Part shown: in pieces, positions 34,194 to 42,503 of the stretch
Layout: the number at the start of each line of letters is the position of its first letter
Position numbering within the stretch: position 1 is the first letter of the stretch
DNA from: an uncultured Prevotella sp.
Lineage (GTDB): Bacteria > Bacteroidota > Bacteroidia > Bacteroidales > Bacteroidaceae
Direction of reading: 5' to 3'
Assembly: GCA_934230115.1 (NCBI GenBank)
Contig: CAKQEI010000002.1
Span: 5,642 to 69,641 of the forward strand
Length of the DNA stretch: 64,000 bases
Program-made: the position numbers and the translations under genes
Notes under the pieces: generated by a model
Told to the model about the DNA's origin: nothing
Database searches by the model: none
The model's input: the letters and a program-made list of their open reading frames with translations, nothing else

Positions 34194-37125
34194 CCTCCTG
34201 CTTCTTTCCGTCCATCATTATCTTCAGTGGCTTGGCAAACCTCACCACACGCACATGTTCTGTCTCCTCTACTGCTTCCATGCCATCAAGCAGGTCCTTG
34301 CGGAAGAGTCCTTGGCCACGGTTGGCATCCACAGTGAAATAGCCCACTCCAAAGGAAGTGAGGTTCTGGAAGAAGTGGGTGCCTTGACTCGGGTCTACAC
34401 GATAGTTCTTCAGAGTAACCTCCACAATAACACGGGCAGCCGATATGTGCGGCCACTTAACTGGTATGCCAAGCCAAGGGTCGCTCGAGCCCCAACGTCC
34501 AGGACCAACAAGCACATAGTTGGTACCACGGTCGAGATACTCGCGGTTTATCTTTTCGATCTCTCGGGCTATAGTAGGATTGTTGGAGGCAGTGAACGAA
34601 TCGTCGGTCTTGACATACACCACGTCGGTGACATCCTCGGTTACTCCATGACCCAAAGAGTTGTGAGAGCGCACTACACAATTGGCATCGGGCACTGCTG
34701 CCACATCCTCATCGAGCATCTGCTTGGAATCGACAATGGGGCGTATCTGCAAGAGATACAAACTGCCCGTGCGGTCCTCATTAAGATTGCAGGCAAACTC
34801 TATCTCCACTGGGCGACGCATCGACTCGGCACCATACTTCATCGACATCTGCAACAGTTCGGGCAACGGGAACACTCCATGCTGCAGCACAGAGGCAAAG
34901 GTTATCACCTTGCGTCCACCATCGTATATACCGTCGCGTATCACCTGGTCGTAGGGGTCGTAGGTAGAAGCTATGTAGTTGAGCGAGTGATCGCGCTCAG
35001 CCTCCTTCACCTTAAGGTTCAGAATGTTGAACCCATCGTCCACCTTGAAGTCATTGCCCACATGCCTTGTATCGAGAGCATAGAAGCGGGTCTGTGTCTC
35101 GCGCAGAGCCGTGTCAAGCTCGCTTGTCTGCAACACCTGATGTGGATGATAGGGCGACACACGAAGGGTCTGCCCTCCGTCTACGATATACTTGCCAAGT
35201 CCGAGGGCAAGCGATGCTATGCCGTCTTCAGCACGCTCGTCGCCTATGGGATAATAGTTGAGCGAGCGCAACACTCCCGACACATTGGGATAGTAGCGAC
35301 CGTCGTATTGTTTGCCCACAACCTCTTGCAGGATGACAGCCATCTTCTCCTGATCGATAACATTGCTTGTGGCTGTCATGTAGGCTTTTGAGTCTTTGTA
35401 GTAGACCGAAGCATAGACACCCTTTATGGCGCAAGCCAACATCTCAAGCATGGCATACTTGTCGGCGAGATAGGGAATCATATAGGTGGAATATATTCCT
35501 GCGAACGGCTGATAATGGGCATCCTCAAGCAGCGAGCTGGAACGTATGGCTATAGGACTCTTCACGGCCTCGAAGAAGGTGAAGAAGTCGGCTATCAGCG
35601 AATCGGGCAATTGCGCACGCATGAAGTGCTGAAGTATGTCCTCGTCAGACGCATCGCTCAAGGCTATCTGATAAAGATTGTTCTGCTCCATAAACTGGTC
35701 GAACACATCTGTACAGAGCACCACCGTCTTGGGTATCTGCACTGTGGCACCAGGGAAAGAATTGAAGTCAGGATGAGTCTTGATTATATTGTCGAGGAAA
35801 GCCAAGCCACGTCCCTTGCCTCCAAGCGAGCCTTCACCAATGCGGGCAAAATGAGAGTAGGAGTCAAACTTCATACGGTCGAACACTGCCACTACACCAA
35901 TGTTCTTCATGTGGCGATACTGCACTATGGCATCGAAGATTATCTCGCGGTGTGCCGTTATATCCTTAAGGCGTTCCCACGTTACCTTCTTCAAGAACTC
36001 CGATACTGGGAATATGGCACGTGCCGAAAGCCAGCGGCTCATATGGTTGCGCGATATGTGGTAGAGCATGGAATCGTCGGGAATATTGAAGATGTTGTCC
36101 TGCAGTTCCTTGAGCGAATGTATACGCATAATCTCGGCCTTGGTCTTAGGGTCACGGAATATGAAGTCGCCAAAGCCCATGTGCTCCTCCATCATCTTGC
36201 GCAGGTCGAGAGCCATCTTCTTGGAGTTCTTGTCGACAAAGCGGAAACCCTCAGCCTCTGCTTTCTCACGGTTGTGCGACTCTGAACTCTCGATGATGAG
36301 CGGCAGATATGGATTCATGGAGTGTATGCAGCGAAGCAGTTTGAGTCCAGCCTCACTGTCCTTCACGCCACCCAAAGGGAAGCGCACGTCGCTTATCACG
36401 CCAAGCACATTGTCGGAATAGCGTTCATACAGAGCCATAGCCTCCTCGTAGGTTCGGGCAAGCACCACCTTAGGACGACCGCGCATTCTTAATGTGGCAG
36501 CATGGCGGTTGAGAGCCTCTGTAGAGAAGCGCTTGCTTTGCGCCAAGATATAGTTGTAGAGGTTTGGCAAGATAGAGCTATAGAAGCGTATGCTGTCCTC
36601 CACAACAAGTATCATCTGCACCCCACCCTCCTTGATGTCATGCTCAAGATTCATCTTGTCCTCTATGAGCTTGATGATAGAGAGGATGAGGTTTGTATTG
36701 CCAAGCCAGCAGAACACATAGTCGAAGATGCTTAGATCCTCATTTTCCATACGCTTGGTAATGCCATGCGAGAATGGCGTGAGCACCACGCAATGGATAG
36801 CAGGAAACCCTGCCTTAATGTCGCGTGCCACCGAGAAGGCGTCGTTGTCGGCATTGCCTGGCATACATATCACGAGGTCGATGTGCATCGTGCGCAACAC
36901 CTGATAGGCTTCCTCAGTGGTGCTCACCTGGGTGAATGTGGGCGGATAGCGCAGTCCGAGTTCCACATACTCGTTGTAAATCTTCTCCTCCACACGCCCG
37001 TCGTCTTCGAGCATGAAGGCATCGTAGGGGTTAGCCACAATCAGCACGTTGTAGATGCGGCGCATCATAAGGTTGACAAACGTCACATCCTTAAGATAGA
37101 ATTTCTGGTATTCTTGGGGTATCAT
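34177..37125 (-). CDS. Tandem receiver plus PEP-synthase-like ATP-grasp protein
   Basis: 982 residues of unusual composition. Residues about 25-155 are a receiver-like domain without a usable acceptor Asp (LVICMPG). Residues 171-312 are a second receiver that looks competent: Glu176-Asp177, Asp246 in ISDVRFP, Ser280-Ser281, Lys299. From about 430 to 800 there is a PPDK_N/PEP-synthase ATP-grasp domain (GEGSLGGKGRG, IAIRSSSLLEDA, FAGIYSTY, LYLLQIRPIV). The last 180 residues (VGPGRWGSSDPWLGIPVKWP, DPSQGTHFFQNLTSFG) are a conserved-looking domain that is neither the phosphohistidine swivel nor the PEP-binding barrel. It cannot be a normal PEP synthase; a regulated phosphotransferase is possible. 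A perfect AGGAGG (37135-37140) lies 9 nt upstream of the ATG, rare in this phylum. It begins 27 nt after a 5'-nucleotidase-half gene. Confidence 0.8.
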   Translation of the reverse strand: MIPQEYQKFYLKDVTFVNLMMRRIYNVLIVANPYDAFMLEDDGRVEEKIYNEYVELGLRYPPTFTQVSTTEEAYQVLRTMHIDLVICMPGNADNDAFSVARDIKAGFPAIHCVVLTPFSHGITKRMENEDLSIFDYVFCWLGNTNLILSIIKLIEDKMNLEHDIKEGGVQMILVVEDSIRFYSSILPNLYNYILAQSKRFSTEALNRHAATLRMRGRPKVVLARTYEEAMALYERYSDNVLGVISDVRFPLGGVKDSEAGLKLLRCIHSMNPYLPLIIESSESHNREKAEAEGFRFVDKNSKKMALDLRKMMEEHMGFGDFIFRDPKTKAEIMRIHSLKELQDNIFNIPDDSMLYHISRNHMSRWLSARAIFPVSEFLKKVTWERLKDITAHREIIFDAIVQYRHMKNIGVVAVFDRMKFDSYSHFARIGEGSLGGKGRGLAFLDNIIKTHPDFNSFPGATVQIPKTVVLCTDVFDQFMEQNNLYQIALSDASDEDILQHFMRAQLPDSLIADFFTFFEAVKSPIAIRSSSLLEDAHYQPFAGIYSTYMIPYLADKYAMLEMLACAIKGVYASVYYKDSKAYMTATSNVIDQEKMAVILQEVVGKQYDGRYYPNVSGVLRSLNYYPIGDERAEDGIASLALGLGKYIVDGGQTLRVSPYHPHQVLQTSELDTALRETQTRFYALDTRHVGNDFKVDDGFNILNLKVKEAERDHSLNYIASTYDPYDQVIRDGIYDGGRKVITFASVLQHGVFPLPELLQMSMKYGAESMRRPVEIEFACNLNEDRTGSLYLLQIRPIVDSKQMLDEDVAAVPDANCVVRSHNSLGHGVTEDVTDVVYVKTDDSFTASNNPTIAREIEKINREYLDRGTNYVLVGPGRWGSSDPWLGIPVKWPHISAARVIVEVTLKNYRVDPSQGTHFFQNLTSFGVGYFTVDANRGQGLFRKDLLDGMEAVEETEHVRVVRFAKPLKIMMDGKKQEGAVCL

Positions 37126-37152
37126 AGGTTGGGTCCTCCTTTATAATATAGT

Positions 37153-37995
37153 CTATCGCTGCATGGTCAAGAGCAATTTGCCCACAAAGATGGCATTCTT
37201 GCCGTTCTGGTCGTTAGGAATCTTCTTGCCATCAGCATTCTCGACATACTGCAAAGTCTCGAAAAAGGTGTGCGAGTGTCCGCCAAGCACCACGTCGATG
37301 TCGTGGTTGCCACTCATCATCTTGTGGTCGTCGACGTTCTGCTTAACTATCCAACCGAGGTGAGAGAGACACACCACAAGGTCGCACTTCTTGTCGCGCT
37401 TGAGCATTCGAGCCACGTCGTCGGCTGTCTTTATCGGGTCAAGATATTTCACTCCCTCGCATTTTGCTGCATCTACAAGTCCGTCCATTGGCGGACAGAT
37501 GCCAAACACTCCTATGCGCAGTCCGCTACGCTTGATTACGATGTAGGGTTTAACGATGCCCTGCAATGGAGTGCCTGTGAAATCGTAGTTGGAACATACC
37601 ACGGGGAACTTGGCAGCACGGAATATGCGTGCCATATTGTCGAGTCCGAAGTCAAACTCATGGTTGCCTATAGTCACAGCGTCGTAGCCCATACGGTTCA
37701 TGAGCTCCACCTCAACGTCACCCTTGAACAGAGTGTAGAACGGTGAGCCTTGCGAGAAGTCGCCCGAATCGAAGAGCAACAAGTCGGGATTCTCCTTACG
37801 CTCCTGCTCAATCATGGCAATACGGCGAAGGAAGCCTCCACGTCCAGCCACAAGAGTATCGGCAAGGTTAGGATTAAGCGGAAGTATGCAACTATGGGTG
37901 TCGTTGGTGTGGAGTATCTCCAATGTCTTTGTTTTCTGGGCTGAAACAGTGAGTGTTGCACAGAAAAGTGCTATGATAAGGAATAATTTCTTCAT
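37153..37995 (-). CDS. 5'-nucleotidase/2',3'-cyclic phosphodiesterase, metallophosphatase half
   Basis: Exported calcineurin-like phosphoesterase of 280 residues with a cleavable signal peptide (about 1-19, ending VSA). The dinuclear metal ligands of the UshA family are all present: HTNDTHS, DSGDFSQGSP, GNHEFDFG, and GGHSHTFFE. The protein ends just after the metallophosphatase domain; the C-terminal nucleotide-binding domain that completes UshA-type enzymes is the preceding gene (38036-38806, 40 nt away). The two products probably associate in the periplasm to hydrolyse extracellular nucleotides. Confidence 0.9.
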   Translation of the reverse strand: MKKLFLIIALFCATLTVSAQKTKTLEILHTNDTHSCILPLNPNLADTLVAGRGGFLRRIAMIEQERKENPDLLLFDSGDFSQGSPFYTLFKGDVEVELMNRMGYDAVTIGNHEFDFGLDNMARIFRAAKFPVVCSNYDFTGTPLQGIVKPYIVIKRSGLRIGVFGICPPMDGLVDAAKCEGVKYLDPIKTADDVARMLKRDKKCDLVVCLSHLGWIVKQNVDDHKMMSGNHDIDVVLGGHSHTFFETLQYVENADGKKIPNDQNGKNAIFVGKLLLTMQR

Positions 37996-38035
37996 AACGG
38001 TATTCTACGTTCTTGTTTATTGTCTTTTAAAGTTA

Positions 38036-38806
38036 TCAATTCTTCACCGTCACGCGTCCCTCTACCTTGGCATCCACCATCTTGCCTTCGGCCTTCATCT
38101 GCTTGAAGTAGTCCTCAATAAGGAAGCGTGCATTATTCTCCTCGCTCTTTGGCGACACTACATTGGTCTTCTTCTTGAAGGCATAGAGATAGTCGTTGCC
38201 CTGAGCAAGATAGTCGATGGTGGCTATGCGATAAGAAGCATTGGGGTCTACCTGCTTGCCGTTGATAGAAGACGAAAGCAACTGTCCATCCTTCGAAATC
38301 TCAAGGCGCACACTATGGCTCACACCTTCGCCTCCAACCTTGGCTATCTGGCCAAACAGCTCAAGCACATCGCTGCCGCTAAGCGTGAGCAAACACAGCT
38401 TATTGTCGAAGGGAGCGATGTCGAGAATGTCGCCACGGGTGACATCACCCTTGCTCAAAGTGGCACGTATGCCACCCATATTATAGACAGCAAAGTCGGG
38501 ATGCTCGCCAAAACGCTGGCTACTCCACACCAATATGTCGGACAAAAGGTTTGACAACGGACTTTCAGGACGCTTGCGCCACAAATCGGAGGCAGCAGTA
38601 CCCATGACTGGCAGCATCAAACTGTCGACATGTGCCTTGTAAGGAGCAAGATAAGCTGTTGCCTCAGCGAGAATAATAGAGTCGTAACGCGAGTCGATGA
38701 GTATGCGCGAACGGGTGACCTCGGCCACCTGATACTGATGCTGGGCACACGATGTAGCTAAGAGCGACACCGTGGCAAGCGAAATGAGTGCAAATTGTTT
38801 GTTCAT
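38036..38806 (-). CDS. 5'-nucleotidase C-terminal (substrate-binding) domain lipoprotein
   Basis: 256-residue lipoprotein (lipobox ATSC, Cys20) consisting of the C-terminal domain of UshA-type 5'-nucleotidases. It contains PESPLSNLLSDI, YNMGGIRATLSKGDVTRGDI, APFDNKLCLLTLSG, and SYRIATIDYLAQGNDYLYAF, which in the family form the nucleoside-stacking pocket. It has no metal site. Because it precedes the metallophosphatase gene in the same operon, the natural reading is one enzyme split in two, with this half holding the complex to a membrane. Confidence 0.88.
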   Translation of the reverse strand: MNKQFALISLATVSLLATSCAQHQYQVAEVTRSRILIDSRYDSIILAEATAYLAPYKAHVDSLMLPVMGTAASDLWRKRPESPLSNLLSDILVWSSQRFGEHPDFAVYNMGGIRATLSKGDVTRGDILDIAPFDNKLCLLTLSGSDVLELFGQIAKVGGEGVSHSVRLEISKDGQLLSSSINGKQVDPNASYRIATIDYLAQGNDYLYAFKKKTNVVSPKSEENNARFLIEDYFKQMKAEGKMVDAKVEGRVTVKN

Positions 38807-38830
38807 GCGATATTATTTGATTTTATTATG

Positions 38831-38838
38831 CAAAGATA
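38831..38838 (-). promoter_or_regulatory. Candidate -7 element for the 5'-nucleotidase operon
   Basis: The minus strand reads TATCTTTG, 24 nt upstream of the ATG. The -33 element is not clear. Confidence 0.45.
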
Positions 38839-38911
38839 TTAATTTTTATCAACAAATAAAACAATCATCAACAGTTATTAAAGCTTTATATAGAATTTAA
38901 CTCACTAAATA

Positions 38912-38943
38912 TTTGTGAGTTACACGAAAAAGCAGTAACTTTG
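38912..38943 (+). promoter_or_regulatory. Promoter of rplS
   Basis: TTTG (38912-38915), 20 nt spacer, TAACTTTG (38936-38943): one of the best matches in the window to the Bacteroidota sigma consensus. A dyad AACTCAC (38899-38905)/GTGAGTT (38915-38921) overlaps the -33 element and might bind a regulator. Confidence 0.75.
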
Positions 38944-38954
38944 CAACCGCTTTT

Positions 38955-38997
38955 CGGCGTAACCTATGACGGGAAGAAGTGTTGCCCAGTTACGTTG
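38955..38997 (+). promoter_or_regulatory. Possible structured leader of rplS mRNA
   Basis: Within the predicted 85-nt leader, 38955-38963 can pair with 38989-38997 (9 bp including two G-U), enclosing GGG 38971-38973 with CCC 38985-38987. Ribosomal-protein mRNAs often carry such autoregulatory leaders; that function is inference here. Confidence 0.35.
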
Positions 38998-39035
38998 CGC
39001 GAGAACGATAAACAAATTTAATTATCAGATTTACA

Positions 39036-39398
39036 ATGGATTTAATTAAAGTTGCTGAAGAAGCATTTGCAACCGGCAAGAAGTTCCCAGAGTTCCGTTC
39101 TGGTGACACAATCACAGTCGCTTACAAAATTATCGAGGGTACAAAGGAGCGTATTCAGCTCTACCGCGGTGTAGTTATCAAGATTTCTGGCCACGGTGAC
39201 AAGAAGCGTTTCACTGTTCGCAAGATGTCAGGTACTGTAGGTGTAGAGCGTATCTTCCCTATCGAGTCACCGAACATCGACAGCATTGAGATCAACAAGT
39301 ACGGTAAGGTACGTCGCGCTAAGCTCTACTACCTCCGCAAGCTCACTGGTAAGAAGGCTCGCATCGCTGAGCGTCGTGTTAACGCAACAGCAGAGTAA
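39036..39398 (+). CDS. rplS: 50S ribosomal protein L19
   Basis: The 120 residues match L19: [61 protein letters not shown] and [15 protein letters not shown]19 sits at the 30S-50S interface. It is monocistronic, with a strong promoter, a leader of about 85 nt, and a terminator 29 nt after the stop. The usual trmD/rimM neighbours of other phyla are absent. Confidence 0.97.
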   Translation: MDLIKVAEEAFATGKKFPEFRSGDTITVAYKIIEGTKERIQLYRGVVIKISGHGDKKRFTVRKMSGTVGVERIFPIESPNIDSIEINKYGKVRRAKLYYLRKLTGKKARIAERRVNATAE

Positions 39399-39426
39399 AT
39401 TTCGAGTACCTTTATCGAAAAGAAAT

Positions 39427-39467
39427 AAAAGCAGAGAATGTCTGTTCAAACGACATTCCCTGCTTTT
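39427..39467 (+). terminator. Terminator after rplS
   Basis: A 16-bp stem (39427-39442 with 39452-39467) with one A-C mismatch and a 9 nt loop, followed by a run of T. Confidence 0.8.
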
Positions 39468-39537
39468 TTTTGTCTACCTATACCAATTTCGCGCACGTAT
39501 ATACATATTCTGTATACATATATATAAACAAACAGCA

Positions 39538-39620
39538 GCCGTCACCCAACTGATGGACACGCATCGGCCACTTGAGCGACACGCGTCCATCAGTTGAGTG
39601 ACGGCCGTCTATCAGCTGAG
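39538..39620. repeat. Intergenic inverted repeat with ATCAGYTGA words
   Basis: Arms 39538-39562 and 39583-39605 pair with one mismatch and a 2-nt bulge. A third copy of the core (CTATCAGCTGAG) follows at about 39609-39620. The core CGTCCATCAGYTG also forms the stem of the terminator at 11706-11769, so it may be a dispersed palindromic element. Confidence 0.65.
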
Positions 39621-39658
39621 TGGTAGGGTGAATAATTACCTCAACCACACATTCCTTT

Positions 39659-39862
39659 TTACTTCTTGTGTCTGTTGGCACGTTGCTCGCGGTATTTAGC
39701 CTTCTGACGTGCCGAACCGCTGCCATGGGCACCGGTGATGTACTGTTTCTTCTTTGCCTTAGTCTTCACTTTGCCGTCGTCGGTCTTCTTTGACGAAGCT
39801 CCGCCACGTCCCCATGAAATGCCATTGGCAATGATTGAATCGATATCGTCGCCTTTGCTCAT
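39659..39862 (-). CDS. Small basic hypothetical protein
   Basis: 67 residues with an acidic N terminus (MSKGDDIDSIIANGISWGRG) and a strongly Lys/Arg/Gln-rich C-terminal half (KAKKKQYITG onward, ending RANRHKK). It has no signal peptide or membrane segment, and is probably disordered and nucleic-acid binding (inference from composition). It begins 19 nt after the AICAR transformylase stop on the same strand, so it is likely co-transcribed. I do not recognize a family. Confidence 0.65.
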   Translation of the reverse strand: MSKGDDIDSIIANGISWGRGGASSKKTDDGKVKTKAKKKQYITGAHGSGSARQKAKYREQRANRHKK

Positions 39863-39881
39863 AATATGTTTTATTATTTAA

Positions 39882-41063
39882 TTAATGGTGGAACAAACGC
39901 ACTCCTGTGAACGCCATAGTGATGCCATACTTATCGCAAGTGTCAATCACATTGTCGTCGCGCACCGAACCGCCTGCCTGGGCAATATACTCTACACCAC
40001 TCTTGTGGGCACGCTCAATGTTGTCGCCAAACGGGAAGAATGCATCTGAACCAAGGGCTACACCACGGTTCTGGGCTATCCATGCCTTCTTCTCCTCCAT
40101 GGTCAACACCTCCGGCTTCTCCTTGAAGAACATCTGCCATGTACCATCGCGCAGCACATCATCATGATCCTCCGATATGTATACGTCGATAGTGTTGTCG
40201 CGGTCGGCACGACGTATGCCGTCGACAAATGGCAAGTTCATCACTTTCGGATGCTGACGCAGCCACCAAATGTCGGCCTTGTTGCCCGCAAGACGTGTAC
40301 AGTGGATGCGGCTCTGCTGACCGGCTCCAATGCCGATAGCCTGACCATCCTTAACATAGCATACAGAGTTTGACTGAGTGTACTTGAGCGTAATGAGCGA
40401 GATAATGAGGTCGCGGATAGCTTCGGGAGTGAAATTCTTTGCCTTTGTAGGAATGTTCTCGAAGAGTTTCGGATCGTCGAGACGCACCTCATTGCGGCCC
40501 TGCTCGAATGTAACACCAAACACCTGCTTGTGCTCAATGGGGGCAGGAACATAGTTGGGGTCGATTTTTATAACGTTGTATGTACCCTTGCGCTTTGCCT
40601 TGAGTATCTCGATGGCCTCGGGAGTGAAGTCAGGAGCTATCACACCATCGCTCACCTCACGCTTGATGAGTGTAGCAGTGGCAGCATCGCAAGTGTCGCT
40701 CAATGCGACAAAGTCGCCATAAGAGCTCATGCGGTCGGCACCGCGGGCACGAGCATAGGCGCATGCAATCGGCGAGAGTTCTATCTTTACGTCGTCAACG
40801 AAGTATATCTTCTTAAGTGTGTCGCTAAGAGGCAGACCTACAGCAGCACCTGCAGGAGACACGTGCTTGAATGAAGCTGCGGCTGGCAGACCAGTAGCTA
40901 CCTTGAGCTCCTTGACAAGCTGCCACGAGTTGAGCGCGTCGAGGAAATTGATGTAGCCAGGACGACCGTTGAGTACTTCGATTGGGAGTTCGCCTTCTTC
41001 CATATATATGCGCGAAGGCTTCTGATTCGGATTGCATCCGTACTTAAGTGCTAATTCTTTCAT
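39882..41063 (-). CDS. Stand-alone AICAR transformylase (PurH C-terminal domain type)
   Basis: Transfers a formyl group from 10-formyl-THF to AICAR, the step before IMP cyclohydrolase. The 393 residues are the transformylase fold only. They include LKYGCNPNQKPSRIY, SFKHVSPAGAAVGLPLSD (the Lys-His pair used in catalysis), YARARGADRMSSYGDFVALS, LITLKYTQSNSVCYVKDGQ, IGIGAGQQSRIHCTRLAG, DAFFPFGDNIERA and AQAGGSVRDD. It has no MGS-like cyclohydrolase part, which lies about 14 kb away at 25580-26173. The gene is divergent from a 74-residue protein gene with closely spaced promoters. Confidence 0.92.
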   Translation of the reverse strand: MKELALKYGCNPNQKPSRIYMEEGELPIEVLNGRPGYINFLDALNSWQLVKELKVATGLPAAASFKHVSPAGAAVGLPLSDTLKKIYFVDDVKIELSPIACAYARARGADRMSSYGDFVALSDTCDAATATLIKREVSDGVIAPDFTPEAIEILKAKRKGTYNVIKIDPNYVPAPIEHKQVFGVTFEQGRNEVRLDDPKLFENIPTKAKNFTPEAIRDLIISLITLKYTQSNSVCYVKDGQAIGIGAGQQSRIHCTRLAGNKADIWWLRQHPKVMNLPFVDGIRRADRDNTIDVYISEDHDDVLRDGTWQMFFKEKPEVLTMEEKKAWIAQNRGVALGSDAFFPFGDNIERAHKSGVEYIAQAGGSVRDDNVIDTCDKYGITMAFTGVRLFHH

Positions 41064-41094
41064 ACAGTAATTATAAGAATGAAAAATATATCTG

Positions 41095-41132
41095 CAAAAT
41101 TACTATTTTTCCATTAAAAAGCCGTACTTTTG
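41095..41132. promoter_or_regulatory. Divergent overlapping promoters
   Basis: TAATTTTG on the minus strand (41095-41102) serves the transformylase gene, and TACTTTTG on the plus strand (41125-41132) serves the 74-residue gene. The two -7 elements are only 22 nt apart, so RNA polymerases may compete. -33 elements are weak. Confidence 0.45.
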
Positions 41133-41167
41133 CCCCGAAATATTACGCATTAAGTATGTTATGAATT

Positions 41168-41392
41168 ATGAATTACGCATTGAAGAAACTTTTTGACACG
41201 GTGGAGCACCAATTGGAGCTCATTCCGCAGAAAGTATTTGCCAAAGAGAAGCTGTCAAGTTACATCAAGGGCACAGAGAAACCCAAGCGCGAGACTCTCG
41301 ACCGAATATCGTTGCTCGTGGGTTTTCAAAACTGGGATAAGTTCAAGGAAGCCTTGCATGGTGAGGCTGACGGACAAGAGAACTTCAAGTAG
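41168..41392 (+). CDS. Small HTH-like hypothetical protein
   Basis: 74 residues, predicted alpha-helical, with the pattern KLSSYIKGTEKPKRETLDRI then LLVGFQNWDKFKEAL. The same layout (helix, S-x-T-L-x-R-Y-G-x, then TLDxLSxYIGxxDYxxF) occurs in the 188-residue protein at 45531-46097, which suggests a shared DNA-binding-type domain common in Bacteroidota. It has its own promoter and terminator. An ATG at 41161 is followed by a stop in another frame; the ATG at 41168 opens this ORF. Regulatory function is inference. Confidence 0.7.
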   Translation: MNYALKKLFDTVEHQLELIPQKVFAKEKLSSYIKGTEKPKRETLDRISLLVGFQNWDKFKEALHGEADGQENFK

Positions 41393-41400
41393 GAAAAATG

Positions 41401-41444
41401 AAAAAGCACGTTCGAGATTGCCGAGGCATCTGAACGTGCTTTTT
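41401..41444. terminator. Bidirectional terminator, small HTH-like gene and fabH
   Basis: Perfect 13-bp stem AAAAAGCACGTTC/GAACGTGCTTTTT with T-runs in both directions, between convergent genes. Confidence 0.82.
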
Positions 41445-41469
41445 ATTTTAAGATAATATGTTTCCTTGA

Positions 41470-42489
41470 TTACTTCTGTCCTGCTACTGCAGAACCATCG
41501 TAGCCCCACTTGTAGAAAGAAGCGCCATGAACGAAACCTGCACCGAATGCGGTGAAGATGACGTTGTCGCCCTTCTTCATATTTTTCTCATTATCCCACA
41601 ATGCCAAAGGTATTGTGGCGGCACTTGTATTGCCGTAACGCTCGATATTAACAACCACCTTATCCATAGGCAGACCAATACGCTTGGTCACAGCCTCGAT
41701 GATACGTAGGTTGGCCTCGTGGGGCACAACCCATCTCACATCGTCGGCAGTGAGGTTGTTGCGCTTCATCACTTCAGCCACATCGTTGCTCATGTCGGTA
41801 ACAGCATAGCGGAACACTGTGCGACCCTCTTGATAGAGGTAGTGCAAACGATGGTCAACAGTGAAGTGTGAAGGTGGGCAAACCGAACCGCCCGCCTTCA
41901 TGTGAAGGAATGGAAGTCCGATGCCATCCGTGCGCAGATAAGAGTTCTGCACGCCTACATTCTCCTCCTCGGTAGCCTCAACGAGCACTGCTCCGGCGCC
42001 GTCGCCGAAGAGCACACATGTGGCACGGTCTTGATAGTCGACGAGTGACGACATCTTGTCGGCACCAATAACGATTATCTTCTTGTAGCGACCACTCTCG
42101 ATCATTGTGGCAGCCACGTCGAGCGAATAAAGGAATCCGCAGCATGCTGCCTCAAGGTCGAAAGCAAAGGCATTTTTAAGTCCAAGTTTACCAAGGACAA
42201 TAGATGCCGTAGAGGGGAACTTGTAGTCGGGAGTTGTGGTGGTTACGATCAGCGCGTCAATCGTGTCAGGGTCTACGCCAGTCTTCTTGATGAGCTGCTT
42301 GGCTGCCTTGCGGGCCATATAGCTCGTACCGAGACCTTCCTCTGTGAGGATGTGGCGCTCTTTGATACCGACACGAGTCATAATCCACTCGTCGCTGGTG
42401 TCTACCATGCGCGACAACTCCTCATTGCTGAGCACGTAGTCGGGCACATAGCCTCCAACTCCAGTGATTACTGCGTTTATCTTAGCCAT
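41470..42489 (-). CDS. fabH: 3-oxoacyl-[acyl-carrier-protein] synthase III (FabH)
   Basis: Initiates fatty-acid synthesis by condensing acyl-CoA with malonyl-ACP. The 339 residues have the thiolase fold with Cys116 (EAACCGF), the His of [10 protein letters not shown], and the Asn of [12 protein letters not shown], together the Cys-His-Asn triad. The N-terminal [16 protein letters not shown] and [16 protein letters not shown] are typical. It lies 14 nt after rpmF in the order yceD-rpmF-fabH, the widely conserved link between a ribosomal protein and lipid genes; plsX, often in between, is missing. Confidence 0.96.
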   Translation of the reverse strand: MAKINAVITGVGGYVPDYVLSNEELSRMVDTSDEWIMTRVGIKERHILTEEGLGTSYMARKAAKQLIKKTGVDPDTIDALIVTTTTPDYKFPSTASIVLGKLGLKNAFAFDLEAACCGFLYSLDVAATMIESGRYKKIIVIGADKMSSLVDYQDRATCVLFGDGAGAVLVEATEEENVGVQNSYLRTDGIGLPFLHMKAGGSVCPPSHFTVDHRLHYLYQEGRTVFRYAVTDMSNDVAEVMKRNNLTADDVRWVVPHEANLRIIEAVTKRIGLPMDKVVVNIERYGNTSAATIPLALWDNEKNMKKGDNVIFTAFGAGFVHGASFYKWGYDGSAVAGQK

Positions 42490-42503
42490 CTTGGAGAATT
42501 TAA

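Noticed and set aside
34255-35391. 378-codon open frame antisense to the receiver/ATP-grasp gene
   Set aside because: The opposite strand carries conserved ATP-grasp motifs over the same bases; the antisense frame has no start context or motif.
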